7,757 bases of DNA from JAWWPG01 sp038327385 (GTDB taxonomy: Bacteria; Actinomycetota; Actinomycetes; Propionibacteriales; Nocardioidaceae). The notes under the pieces were generated by a model, which was not told where the DNA came from, did no database searches, and was given only the letters and a program-made list of their open reading frames with translations. A program made the position numbers and the translations under genes. The stretch is taken from positions 1 through 7,757 of the forward strand of contig JBBQKY010000123.1 in NCBI GenBank assembly GCA_038327385.1, written 5' to 3'. Of this stretch, positions 1-7,024 are shown in pieces (within the stretch, counting starts at the first letter, position 1; each line of letters starts with the position of its first letter).

Positions 1-1269
1 CACGTTGACCGCCATCACGACGGCGAGCCAGGCCAGCCCGCCGTCGACGGCACTCTGGAAGACGACGACCTTCGCCACCAGGCCGACGACTCCCGGCGGT
101 AGACCGGCCAGGCAGAGGAGCGCGAACGCGAGGCTGACCCCCACCAGCGGGCGGCTGCGAGCGAGTCCCGCGAGATCCGCGACCACGACGGCCCCCCACC
201 CGGAGCACACGGCCACCGCACCGAACGCCGCGAGATTCACGACCGCATACATGACCGCATACGTCTGGAGCGCGGCGACGTCCGCCGATCCGGCGCCGGC
301 CGCCAGCGGCACCAGGAGGTAACCCGCCTGTGCCACCGACGACCAGGCGAGCAGCCGCACGGCGTTCCGCTGCCGCAGGGCCGCCAGGTTGCCCAACGTC
401 ATCGTCGCGGCGGCAGCCGCTGCCACCAGCGGGCGCCAGCTGTCGTCGTACGCCGGGAAGAACCGCACAAGTACGACGACCAGACCGGCTAGACCGGCGA
501 ACTTGCTCACCACCGAGAGGTAGCCGGCAACCGGCACCGGGGAGCCGACGTAGGTGTCCGGCACCCAGACCTGGAAGGGGACCGCCGCCACCTTGAAAGC
601 GAGCGCGACAACGGTCAGGGTCATTCCCACTCCGATCACCGGGGCGATCGCGCCTCCGCCGAGTCCGGCGGCGGCCACCGGCCGCGCAACCACGGAGCCG
701 GTGGCTCCGTAGACCATGGAGATTCCCAGCAGGCTGAACGCGGTGGCGACGACGGAGACCAGGAAGAACTTCAAGGCCGCCTCGGCGCCTCGTCCTTGCC
801 GCCGCAGGGCGACGAGTGCGAAAGCCGGAAGGGAGACGGTCTCGATGCCGACCAGCACGGTGATCAGGTCGCCGGCCGCGGCAAGCGCCATCGCGCCGGT
901 TGTCGAGGTGAGGAGCAGGAGATGCAGCTCCCCGGCCGGCAGCTCCTTGGTGGCCACCAGGGGTTGTAACAGGACGACGACCAGACCCAGCCCGATGAGG
1001 ACAGCGACCCACCAGACCAGCGTGACGTGGTCGACGTTCCAGGAGCAGCCGACTGACCGTCCACCCGGCCCATCCAGGCAGAACGTCGACCTCGGATGCG
1101 GCATGGTCAGAGTCAGCACGGTCGCGGCAAGGACAGCGACCAGGCTCGAGGCCGTCGGCAGCCAGCGGCGCGCCGCCGGCCAGCATGCGTCGCCGAGCAA
1201 CGCCACGAGCGCCCCGACCACCAGGCACAAGGGTGGCGAGATCGCCTGCCAGTCGATCAGCTGGCTCAC
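1..1269 (-). CDS. nuoN: NADH-quinone oxidoreductase subunit N, 3' end cut by window edge
   Basis: This is an antiporter-like proton-pumping membrane subunit of complex I. The open frame gives 423 residues without a stop; the family is usually about 480-520 residues, so only the last transmembrane helices are missing. Visible family landmarks are GIETVSLP (Glu143), EAALKFFL (Lys167), AFKVAAVPFQVWVPDTYVGSP (Lys226), SKFAGL (Lys256), LLAWSSVAQAGYLL (about 306-319) and GLPPGVVGLVAK (Lys400). By motif alignment these match the charged residues known to matter in E. coli NuoN (Glu133, Lys158, Lys217, Lys247, Lys395), so the proton path appears intact. The start is GTG at 1267-1269, overlapping the nuoM stop by 4 nt (GTGA); only a weak purine-rich ribosome site (AGGGA) lies upstream, which suggests translational coupling. 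Two oddities are Cys64 and Cys75 in a predicted extracytoplasmic loop, and a tandem YAVM/YAVV repeat near residues 337-344. The product call is firm. Confidence 0.95.
   Translation of the reverse strand, partial: MSQLIDWQAISPPLCLVVGALVALLGDACWPAARRWLPTASSLVAVLAATVLTLTMPHPRSTFCLDGPGGRSVGCSWNVDHVTLVWWVAVLIGLGLVVVLLQPLVATKELPAGELHLLLLTSTTGAMALAAAGDLITVLVGIETVSLPAFALVALRRQGRGAEAALKFFLVSVVATAFSLLGISMVYGATGSVVARPVAAAGLGGGAIAPVIGVGMTLTVVALAFKVAAVPFQVWVPDTYVGSPVPVAGYLSVVSKFAGLAGLVVVLVRFFPAYDDSWRPLVAAAAAATMTLGNLAALRQRNAVRLLAWSSVAQAGYLLVPLAAGAGSADVAALQTYAVMYAVVNLAAFGAVAVCSGWGAVVVADLAGLARSRPLVGVSLAFALLCLAGLPPGVVGLVAKVVVFQSAVDGGLAWLAVVMAVNV
241..264 (-). repeat. 12-bp tandem repeat inside nuoN
   Basis: The unit gaccgcatacat/gaccgcatacgt is present twice in direct succession (plus strand). 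It is in frame and encodes YAVM and YAVV within a transmembrane helix (about residues 337-344). It may be a small in-frame duplication or ordinary hydrophobic-helix redundancy. Confidence 0.75.
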
Positions 1270-2732
1270 GGGGACGTCCCTGCCCACAACAGCAGACCGG
1301 GCAGCAGGCCCAACAGCACGGTGATGATCGCGAGAGGCGCCCAGGCGAGCCACTCGTCGGCGGCGATGTCCGGCAGCGCCGGCAGCTCCGGTGCCGCCTG
1401 GCAGACGCGCCGGACGGCAAGCACGAAGTACGACGTGGTGAGCACCACGCCGATGCCGGCGAGCGCCATCAGGACCAGATACGGCACTGAGGGCAAGGCC
1501 GAAGCGGGTGAGAAGGCGGCCAGCATCGACAGCATCTCGCCCCAGAAGCCAGCCAGACCCGGCAGGCCGAGGCTCGCCACAGCACCGAAGGCGAAGAGCG
1601 CCGCAAGCTTCGGCGCCCTGCCGTACAACCCGCGTCCCACCGTCGTCAGCTCCGAGCCGCCGACGCGCTCCTTGATGGCGCCGACCACGAAGAAGAGCAG
1701 ACCGGTGATCAGCGCATGGGCGACGTTCGCGTAGTTGGCGGCCAGCCGACCTTGGCGGGTCAGGGTCGAGATGGCGAGCAGGACGAAGCCCATATGGCCC
1801 ACGCTCGAGTAGGCGATCAGCCTCTTGAGGTCTGACTGCGCGAGGCAGACCAGGGCGCCGTACAAGATGCCGACGACACCGAGGCCGGCGAGGTACGGCG
1901 AGACCTGGAGCGCCCCCAAAGGAATCACCCCGGACCAGAACCGCAGCAAGCCGTAGGTGCCCAGCTTCAGCAGCACCCCGGCCAGGAGCACCGATCCGAC
2001 CGTCGGCGCCTTGCTGTGCGCGTCCGGAAGCCAGAAATGCAACGGCCACATCGGCACCTTGGCCCCGAACCCCAGCATCAACAGCACGGCGACAGCAAGC
2101 TGCGTGTGGCGCGGGATCTCGCCGCCGACCTTCAACAGGGTGGGGATGTCGAAGGTGCCGGTGGCCTGGTGCAGCAGCAGGAAGGCCACCAGCATCAGGG
2201 CCGAGCCGGTCACGGTGACGACCAGGAAGCGGGTGGCGGCCCGGCGGCGGCCAATCGGGTCGTCGGCGTCCCCCCAGTCAGCGACGAGGAACCACATGGG
2301 GATCAGCACCAGCTCGAAGAACACGAAGAACAAGATGGCGTCGAGGGACAGGAACGTCCCGATGCTCGCCGCCTCGATCAGCAGTACCAGCGCCACGATG
2401 CCGCGCCGCTGCCCGCAGCTCGGAGCGCGTCTCACGAGCGCCACCATGCAGCACCAGCTGAGCAGCGCCGTCACTGCGACAAGCGGCCCCGACAGGCCGT
2501 CGACGCCGAGCCGCCAGTGGACGCCGATCGCCCGGACCCAGGTCACATCCGACTGGAGCTGGAACCCGCTCGCGTGATAGCCGGCCAGCCACACCCACCC
2601 GGAGAGCCCGAGGGTCACGGTCCCCACCCCAACGCCGAGCACGTCAGCAACCCGGTCGTCGCGCCCGGCCAGGGCGACGACGGCTGCACCGAGAAGCGGA
2701 AGGCCCACCACCAGCTCGAGCCCACCGATCAT
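1266..2732 (-). CDS. nuoM: NADH-quinone oxidoreductase subunit M
   Basis: This 488-residue polytopic membrane protein is the middle antiporter-like pump of the complex I membrane arm, and its length is normal for the family (about 14 helices). Key residues are in place: Glu140 in FFELVLIPMWFL, Lys225 in GAKVPMWPLHFWLPDAHS, Lys256 in GVLLKLGTYGLLRF and Glu399 in GFWGEM. By motif these correspond to Glu144, Lys234, Lys265 and Glu407 of E. coli NuoM. The segment SDLKRLIAYSSVGHMGFVLL (300-319) is the usual helix pair following the broken helix. The start is ATG at 2730-2732, sharing ATGA with the nuoL stop. An open frame continues upstream to about 3107, but it runs out of frame through nuoL and shows no membrane-protein character, so the ATG is preferred. 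No clear Shine-Dalgarno sequence precedes it, so coupling to nuoL translation is likely. Confidence 0.97.
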   Translation of the reverse strand: MIGGLELVVGLPLLGAAVVALAGRDDRVADVLGVGVGTVTLGLSGWVWLAGYHASGFQLQSDVTWVRAIGVHWRLGVDGLSGPLVAVTALLSWCCMVALVRRAPSCGQRRGIVALVLLIEAASIGTFLSLDAILFFVFFELVLIPMWFLVADWGDADDPIGRRRAATRFLVVTVTGSALMLVAFLLLHQATGTFDIPTLLKVGGEIPRHTQLAVAVLLMLGFGAKVPMWPLHFWLPDAHSKAPTVGSVLLAGVLLKLGTYGLLRFWSGVIPLGALQVSPYLAGLGVVGILYGALVCLAQSDLKRLIAYSSVGHMGFVLLAISTLTRQGRLAANYANVAHALITGLLFFVVGAIKERVGGSELTTVGRGLYGRAPKLAALFAFGAVASLGLPGLAGFWGEMLSMLAAFSPASALPSVPYLVLMALAGIGVVLTTSYFVLAVRRVCQAAPELPALPDIAADEWLAWAPLAIITVLLGLLPGLLLWAGTSP

Positions 2733-4567
2733 CGCTGCACCAGCGCCGCCAGGACACCGATCACCAGGGCGCCCAGCACGACGGCAGCCAGGTACATCGT
2801 GAGGTAGCCGGCGTGCAGCCACCGCAGTCCGCGGCTGGCGAGCTGCATCACAGCGTCCGTGCCGCGGACGTACGGCGCCAGCACCTCGGTCTCCGTCGAG
2901 GCAGAGACCCGGGAGCCGAGCCAAGCACTCCTGACGAACCCCGCGTCGATCACCGCGTCCACCCGCATCTCCGCGACCAGGACCGGCCGGGCCCGGCCCA
3001 GCGAGCCCGCCGGGTCGCCCTCGTGAAGCCGCCGCCATCCGACGTACGCCCACACGAGGCCGAGAGCCGAGACCGCAAGGCTGAGCACCATCGTGACCGG
3101 GCGCCAAGGCTCTGCGGCGACGTTCAGGAAGCCGGGTGACAGCACAGCAAGGCCGCCCGCCGTTGTCAGCACGGCGAGCATGACCACCGGACCGGTCATC
3201 AGCAGTGCGGGCTCCCTAGCCCCTGCGTGCGGCTCGGCGGGCTCAGCCGGACTGCCGAAGAAGACGAGCAGCCAGGTGCGCATGGCGTAGGCAGCGGTCA
3301 CTCCCGCGGTCAGCAGGCCCGCGACGAGCACCAGCCATGCTCGAGCCGACCCGTCCGAGGCATCGCGCGCGGCCAGACCGAGCACACCCTCCTTGGAGAA
3401 GAAGCCAACGAAAGGTGGCAGGCCGGCCAGTGCCGCGAGGCCGACGCTCATCGAGGCGAAGGTGACCGGCATGGCACGCCAGAGCCCGCCCAGGTCGGCG
3501 AGCCGCTGGCTGCCGACCACCGAGATGACCGAGCCGGCTGCAAGGAAGAGCAGCGCCTTGAAGGCGCCGTGCGACAGCAGATGCAGCACGCCCGGCCCGT
3601 ACCCACCGAGCGACAGTGCGCCGAACATGTAGGCCAGCTGGCTGACGGTGGACCAGGCCAGCACCCGCTTGAGATCCTCGGCGACCAACGCGAAGCACGC
3701 GCCGCCCAGCATCGTGACGACCGAGATGGCCGTGAGCACAGTCATCGCGACGGCGGACAGCTGGAACAGCGGGAGGAGCCGCGCGACCAGGTAGACGCCG
3801 GCCGCGACCATGGTGGCGGCATGGATGAGCGCGGTGATCGGTGTCGGACCGGGCATCGCGTCGGGCAGCCAGGAGTGCAGGGGGAACTGGGCGGACTTGC
3901 CGACGACGCCGCACAGGATGAGCAGGCTCGCGATGGTTGCCTGGCCGGTGCTGACCCGGCCGTCCGCCACGGCGCGGAGCACCCCGCTGATGCGATACGT
4001 GCCGGCAGCGCGACCGGCGGTGAAGATGCCGAACAGCAGGCCGACGTCCCCGAGGCGGGTCATCAGGAAGGCCTTCGCGGCACCCTGCCGGGACGGCTCG
4101 CCCTCCCAGTAGTGCGCGATGAGGAAGTAGGAGCAGGCGCCCATCACCTCCCAGCCCACGAGCAGCACGAAGAGGTCGTCGGCCGCCACGACGAGTGACA
4201 TCGCGGCGGTGAAGAGCAGGATCAGCGCGGTGTACGTCGGGTAGCGGGGGTCCTTGCCCATGAAGGCGACGGAGTAGATCTGGACGAGCAGCGCCACACC
4301 GGTCGCCAGCAGCAGCATGGCGGCGCTCAGCTGGTCCAGCCGAAAGGCCGGCGTGATGGCGATGCCGCCGGTGGCGATGGAGTCGCCGACGTAGGAGCTC
4401 GGCGAGGCGGTGCCCCAGTGCTCGCCGCCGAGCACGAGCGCAAGAGTGAAGGCGACGAAGGTGGGGACGCAGCCGAGCAGCTGAACGGCGCGCACGCTGC
4501 GGTGTCCGTTCGCGAGGGTGGCGAGCGCAGCGAGGAACGGCAGCGCCACCAGCACGGAGAGCGTCAC
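2729..4567 (-). CDS. nuoL: NADH-quinone oxidoreductase subunit L
   Basis: This 612-residue subunit is the distal antiporter-like pump of complex I, and its length is close to that of E. coli NuoL. Landmarks are FRLDQLSAAMLLLATGVALL (75-94), GWEVMGACSYFLIAHYW with Glu140, RLGDVGLL with Asp174, GKSAQFPLHSWLPDAMPGPT with Lys224, LIHAATMVAAGVYL with His249, HLLSHGAFKALLFL with His329, His333 and Lys337, and GFFSKEGVLG with Lys392. The C-terminal part (about 530-612) contains the charged stretch expected for the long lateral helix and a final membrane anchor (about 583-610), as the family requires. A family-typical His after the AGSVI motif is replaced (GSVIS, Ser349), and the following loop is slightly short. 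The start is GTG at 4565-4567, overlapping the nuoK stop as GTGA. Its ribosome site is weak (GGAG about 12 nt upstream). Confidence 0.97.
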   Translation of the reverse strand: MTLSVLVALPFLAALATLANGHRSVRAVQLLGCVPTFVAFTLALVLGGEHWGTASPSSYVGDSIATGGIAITPAFRLDQLSAAMLLLATGVALLVQIYSVAFMGKDPRYPTYTALILLFTAAMSLVVAADDLFVLLVGWEVMGACSYFLIAHYWEGEPSRQGAAKAFLMTRLGDVGLLFGIFTAGRAAGTYRISGVLRAVADGRVSTGQATIASLLILCGVVGKSAQFPLHSWLPDAMPGPTPITALIHAATMVAAGVYLVARLLPLFQLSAVAMTVLTAISVVTMLGGACFALVAEDLKRVLAWSTVSQLAYMFGALSLGGYGPGVLHLLSHGAFKALLFLAAGSVISVVGSQRLADLGGLWRAMPVTFASMSVGLAALAGLPPFVGFFSKEGVLGLAARDASDGSARAWLVLVAGLLTAGVTAAYAMRTWLLVFFGSPAEPAEPHAGAREPALLMTGPVVMLAVLTTAGGLAVLSPGFLNVAAEPWRPVTMVLSLAVSALGLVWAYVGWRRLHEGDPAGSLGRARPVLVAEMRVDAVIDAGFVRSAWLGSRVSASTETEVLAPYVRGTDAVMQLASRGLRWLHAGYLTMYLAAVVLGALVIGVLAALVQR

Positions 4568-4914
4568 GACGTCGCTGCTCCGTCCGCTGCGCTCGCCAGG
4601 GTGTCGTCACGGTCGGCCAGCTCCCGCAGCTCGTCGACGTTGATGTGCCGGTGCGTCCGGAAGACGAGCAGCACGATGGCCAGGCCCAGGCCGATCTCCG
4701 CTGCGGCGATGGCGATGACGAACAGGCTCAGGGACTGCCCCGCGTCCAGGGCATCGTGCCACAGCGCGTCGAAGGCAACGAGGTTGAGGTTGATGGCGTT
4801 GAGCATGAGCTCGACCCCCATCAGCACCAGGATGGCGTGGCGGCGGGCGAGCACGACGTACACGCCGATAGCGAAGAGGAGGGATGAGGTGACCAGCGGG
4901 AAGAGAACCGGCAT
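4564..4914 (-). CDS. nuoK: NADH-quinone oxidoreductase subunit K
   Basis: This is a small membrane subunit of 116 residues with three predicted helices (about 5-23, 27-50 and 61-84). Both membrane-embedded glutamates required for proton transfer are visible: Glu35 in LMGVELMLNAINLN and Glu73 in AAAEIGLGLAIVLLVFR, matching Glu36 and Glu72 of E. coli NuoK. The protein is longer than the typical 100 residues because of a charged, acidic cytoplasmic tail after residue 90 (INVDELRELADRDD and onwards). The start is ATG at 4912-4914, sharing one base with the nuoJ stop (TGATG). A strong AGGAG lies 8 nt upstream inside nuoJ, which fixes the start. Confidence 0.97.
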   Translation of the reverse strand: MPVLFPLVTSSLLFAIGVYVVLARRHAILVLMGVELMLNAINLNLVAFDALWHDALDAGQSLSLFVIAIAAAEIGLGLAIVLLVFRTHRHINVDELRELADRDDTLASAADGAATS

Positions 4915-5420
4915 CAGTCCGGCTCCTGGTGCCGCGACAGCACGATCGCGCCGACCAGGGCAGCCAGTAGCAGCAGGCTGAGGATCTCGAAGGGCAGCGC
5001 CCATGAGGTGAACAGCGTCGCGCCGAGGGTGCCGGCGCTGCCGACGTCACGAGCCCTGATCTCGAGCCTCGCGTCGCGAAAGCCGGACGCGAATGTCGTC
5101 ACCAGGACCGCCGCCGTGGCGACCGCGACGACGGCGGCCAGGCCGCGGGTGGAGTTGTCGAGGCCCGAGAGGGCGCCGATCGGGGCGCGGGTGAGCATCA
5201 GGGCGAAGAGCAGGAGGACCACGACGGCACCGACGTAGATCAGCACCTGCACCCACGCCACGAACTCCGCCGCCAGCAGCAGGTAGAGCCCGGCCAACGA
5301 GCCGAGCGTGACGACGAGCCACAACGCGCAGTGCACCAGGTCGGAGCTGAGCGCGACGAGGAGCGCAGAGCCGATCGCCATGGCGCTCAGCAGAGAGAAG
5401 AGCACCTCGACGGCGGTCAC
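4914..5420 (-). CDS. nuoJ: NADH-quinone oxidoreductase subunit J
   Basis: This 168-residue protein has five predicted membrane helices and belongs to the NuoJ/ND6 family, which sits between NuoH and NuoK and links quinone chemistry to the proton pumps. The diagnostic region is AEFVAWVQVLIYVGAVVVLL (51-70), containing the YVGAV segment that forms a pi-bulge helix in solved complex I structures. A polar loop (about 113-130) separates helices 4 and 5. The start is GTG at 5418-5420, overlapping the nuoI stop as GTGA, with GGGGAGGAG at 5426-5434 placed 5 nt before it. The frame stays open upstream to 5846, but that part is an out-of-frame reading of nuoI rich in Arg and Ala, so it is not used. Confidence 0.96.
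   Translation of the reverse strand: MTAVEVLFSLLSAMAIGSALLVALSSDLVHCALWLVVTLGSLAGLYLLLAAEFVAWVQVLIYVGAVVVLLLFALMLTRAPIGALSGLDNSTRGLAAVVAVATAAVLVTTFASGFRDARLEIRARDVGSAGTLGATLFTSWALPFEILSLLLLAALVGAIVLSRHQEPD
4923..4927 (-). promoter_or_regulatory. Ribosome binding site of nuoK
   Basis: AGGAG on the minus strand lies inside the 3' end of nuoJ, 8 nt before the nuoK ATG. It supports that ATG over upstream in-frame starts. Confidence 0.75.
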
Positions 5421-6010
5421 TGCCGCTCCTCCCCTGCCGGAGAATCCGACACAGAAGAATCCGACACTGGGGTCGGCGGGGCGGTCTGGCTGTCGGATCG
5501 CAACGCGGCGGCGGCGCGCTCCGCGACAACCACCTCCTTCGGCGGCTCCGCCGACGGGTCGGGCGCGGGTGGCGGCGGAACGGTCCACATCCACTCCTGC
5601 AGCCGGTCCTTCTCGTGGACCAGGTCGCGGATGTCGTACTCCGAGTACTCGAACTCGGGCGTCCAGTAGAGAGCGTCGAAGGGGCACGCCTCGATGCAGA
5701 TGCTGCAGTACATACACAGTGAGAAGTCGATGGCGAACCTGTCGAGCATGTTGTGGCTGCGCTCGCGCCCGCCGGGCGACGCCGCCGGTGCGGTCTCCTT
5801 GTGCGAGTCGATGTAGATGCACCAGGAGGGACACTCCCGCGCGCACAGCATGCAGACCGTGCAGTTCTCCTCCATGAGCGCGATGACACCGCGCGACCTC
5901 GGCGGGAGTTCCGGCAGGCTGTCGGGATAGTGCGCCGTCACCGCCCTCCGCGTCATGGCCCGCAGCGTCACCTTCAGCCCGGTGAGCAGACCGCTTCCGA
6001 AAGCTCTCAC
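5417..6010 (-). CDS. nuoI: NADH-quinone oxidoreductase subunit I (two 4Fe-4S clusters)
   Basis: This 197-residue ferredoxin-like subunit passes electrons along the peripheral arm towards the quinone site. Two complete cluster motifs of the form CxxCxxCxxxCP are present: Cys50, 53, 56, 60 (CTVCMLCARECP) and Cys99, 102, 105, 109 (CMYCSICIEACP), expected to hold clusters N6a and N6b. Residues 87-142 match the family core (AIDFSLCMYC, CPFDAL, EYSEYD, LVHEKDRL). After residue 143 there is a Pro/Ala/Ser-rich, net-acidic tail of about 55 residues, ending in a VSDSS-VSDSP repeat, which looks disordered. The start is GTG at 6008-6010, overlapping the nuoH stop as GTGA; the frame is open far upstream, but only as a shadow of nuoH. 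An internal ATG at codon 19 is a less likely start. Confidence 0.96.
   Translation of the reverse strand: MRAFGSGLLTGLKVTLRAMTRRAVTAHYPDSLPELPPRSRGVIALMEENCTVCMLCARECPSWCIYIDSHKETAPAASPGGRERSHNMLDRFAIDFSLCMYCSICIEACPFDALYWTPEFEYSEYDIRDLVHEKDRLQEWMWTVPPPPAPDPSAEPPKEVVVAERAAAALRSDSQTAPPTPVSDSSVSDSPAGEERQ
5426..5434 (-). promoter_or_regulatory. Ribosome binding site of nuoJ
   Basis: The minus-strand sequence GGGGAGGAG lies inside the 3' end of nuoI, 5 nt before the nuoJ GTG. It decides the nuoJ start within a frame that is open much further upstream. Confidence 0.75.
5441..5467 (-). repeat. Short direct repeat in the nuoI tail (two copies of a 12-bp unit, 15-bp period)
   Basis: The unit agaatccgacac occurs at 5441-5452 and again at 5456-5467 (plus strand). 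The period of five codons produces VSDSS followed by VSDSP near the NuoI C-terminus. The nucleotide identity of both copies suggests a recent in-frame duplication in the disordered tail. Confidence 0.8.
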
Positions 6011-7008
6011 GTGAGCAGCACCCCCGCAGTCGTGACGCACAGCTGGAGCAGCGCGACCGGCACCAGCCAGACCCAGGCCAGTCGCTGCAGCTGGTCCTCG
6101 CGAAGCCTGGGGAACGCCACCCGCACCCAGATCACGACGAACGCGCACGCACCGGCCTTGGCGAGCGTCCACAGCCAACCCAGCTGGTCCGGCCAGGGTC
6201 CATGCCAGCCACCGAGGAACAGTACGGCGGTCAGCGCCGCCAGGACCACGATGCCCGCATACTCGGCCAGCAGGAACAGGGCGAACCGGATGCCGGTGTA
6301 CTCCGTGTAGGGGCCGAAGATGATCTCCGCGTCGGCAACCGGCATGTCGAAGGGCGGGCGGTGCAGCTCCGCGAGGCCGGCGATGAAGAAGACCACCATC
6401 CCGGGCAGCTGCCAGAGCAGCCACCACGGGTTCCAGGCTGCGGCGATGTCGGCCAGCGAGATGCTGCCGGCTGCCATCGCGGCCGACACCGCGCAGAGCA
6501 CGAGCGGCAGCTCGTAGGCGAGCAGCTGGGCCGCCACTCGCAGTCCGCCGAGCAGCGAGAACTTGTTGGCGCTCGCCCATCCCGCCATGAGTGAGCCGAC
6601 CACCCCGACACTCATCACGGCGAGGGCGAAGAACAGGCTGGGGTCCAGCCAGGCGGCGGCCACATGCGGGGAAAGCGGTATGACGGCCAGTACGACGAGG
6701 TACGGAACCAGGGCCACGGCCGGAGCGAGCCGGAACACCGCGGCGTCGGCAGCCGCCGGGACGACGTCCTCCTTCTGCACGAACTTCACTCCGTCGGCAA
6801 TGAGCTGGGCCCAGCCGTGGAAGCCACCGGCGTACATCGGACCGACGCGAGACTGCATGTGGGCCATCGCCTTGTGCTCGGTCTGACCGACCAGCAGCGG
6901 GAGGACGAGGAACGCCCCGAGGACAGCGGCCGTCCGCGCGAGAAGATTCCACCAGTCGGTCACGTCTCCTACCAGCGAGGTGTCCCGAGGTGCTCCATGA
7001 CCCACCAC
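6007..7008 (-). CDS. nuoH: NADH-quinone oxidoreductase subunit H
   Basis: This membrane subunit contacts the peripheral arm and forms the quinone-binding chamber. The reading is 333 residues with about eight helices. Family landmarks are MAHMQSRVGPMYAG (48-61), GWAQLIADGVK (65-75), GWASANKFSLLGGLRVAAQ (143-161) with AYELPL and Glu166, AELHRPPFDMP (213-223) and TEYTG (235-239). The second family signature is altered: where most NuoH have PFD-x-P-E-x-E-x-E, this one has PFDMPVADAE, so the first Glu is Val224 and the second is Asp226; Glu228 remains. The usual N after GP in the first signature is Met. The start is uncertain: GTG at 7008 has GGTGGA 6 nt upstream and was chosen; GTG at 7005 and GTG at 6963 (giving MTDWWNLL, close to the usual family start but with AGGAG only 2 nt away) are alternatives. 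It is separated from nuoC by 48 bp. Confidence 0.95.
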   Translation of the reverse strand: MVGHGAPRDTSLVGDVTDWWNLLARTAAVLGAFLVLPLLVGQTEHKAMAHMQSRVGPMYAGGFHGWAQLIADGVKFVQKEDVVPAAADAAVFRLAPAVALVPYLVVLAVIPLSPHVAAAWLDPSLFFALAVMSVGVVGSLMAGWASANKFSLLGGLRVAAQLLAYELPLVLCAVSAAMAAGSISLADIAAAWNPWWLLWQLPGMVVFFIAGLAELHRPPFDMPVADAEIIFGPYTEYTGIRFALFLLAEYAGIVVLAALTAVLFLGGWHGPWPDQLGWLWTLAKAGACAFVVIWVRVAFPRLREDQLQRLAWVWLVPVALLQLCVTTAGVLLT

Positions 7009-7014
7009 ACCCTA

Positions 7015-7020
7015 TCCACC
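7015..7020 (-). promoter_or_regulatory. Candidate ribosome binding site of nuoH
   Basis: GGTGGA on the minus strand lies 6 nt before the GTG at 7008 and favours that start. It is a partial Shine-Dalgarno match, so the call is tentative. Confidence 0.4.
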
Positions 7021-7024
7021 CGAC

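Noticed and set aside
1271..1280. Perfect 10-bp palindrome GGGACGTCCC just upstream of the nuoN start
   Set aside because: It has no loop to form an RNA hairpin, lies inside the nuoM coding sequence, and such G+C-rich palindromes arise by chance at this composition.
716..1324. Plus-strand open frame opposite nuoN (about 200 codons)
   Set aside because: It is a shadow of the nuoN coding sequence, with low-complexity Ala/Thr/Arg/Ser composition and no recognisable domain.
2733..3107. Apparent N-terminal extension of nuoM
   Set aside because: It is an out-of-frame reading of the nuoL 3' end, whereas the ATG at 2732 gives a typical NuoM N-terminus and the ATGA overlap.
3227..4198. Long plus-strand open frame of 323 codons opposite nuoL
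   Set aside because: It is antisense to a well-conserved gene, its product is an unlikely mix rich in Gln, His, Gly and Arg, and such frames are common opposite high-G+C genes. No ribosome site or family resemblance was seen.
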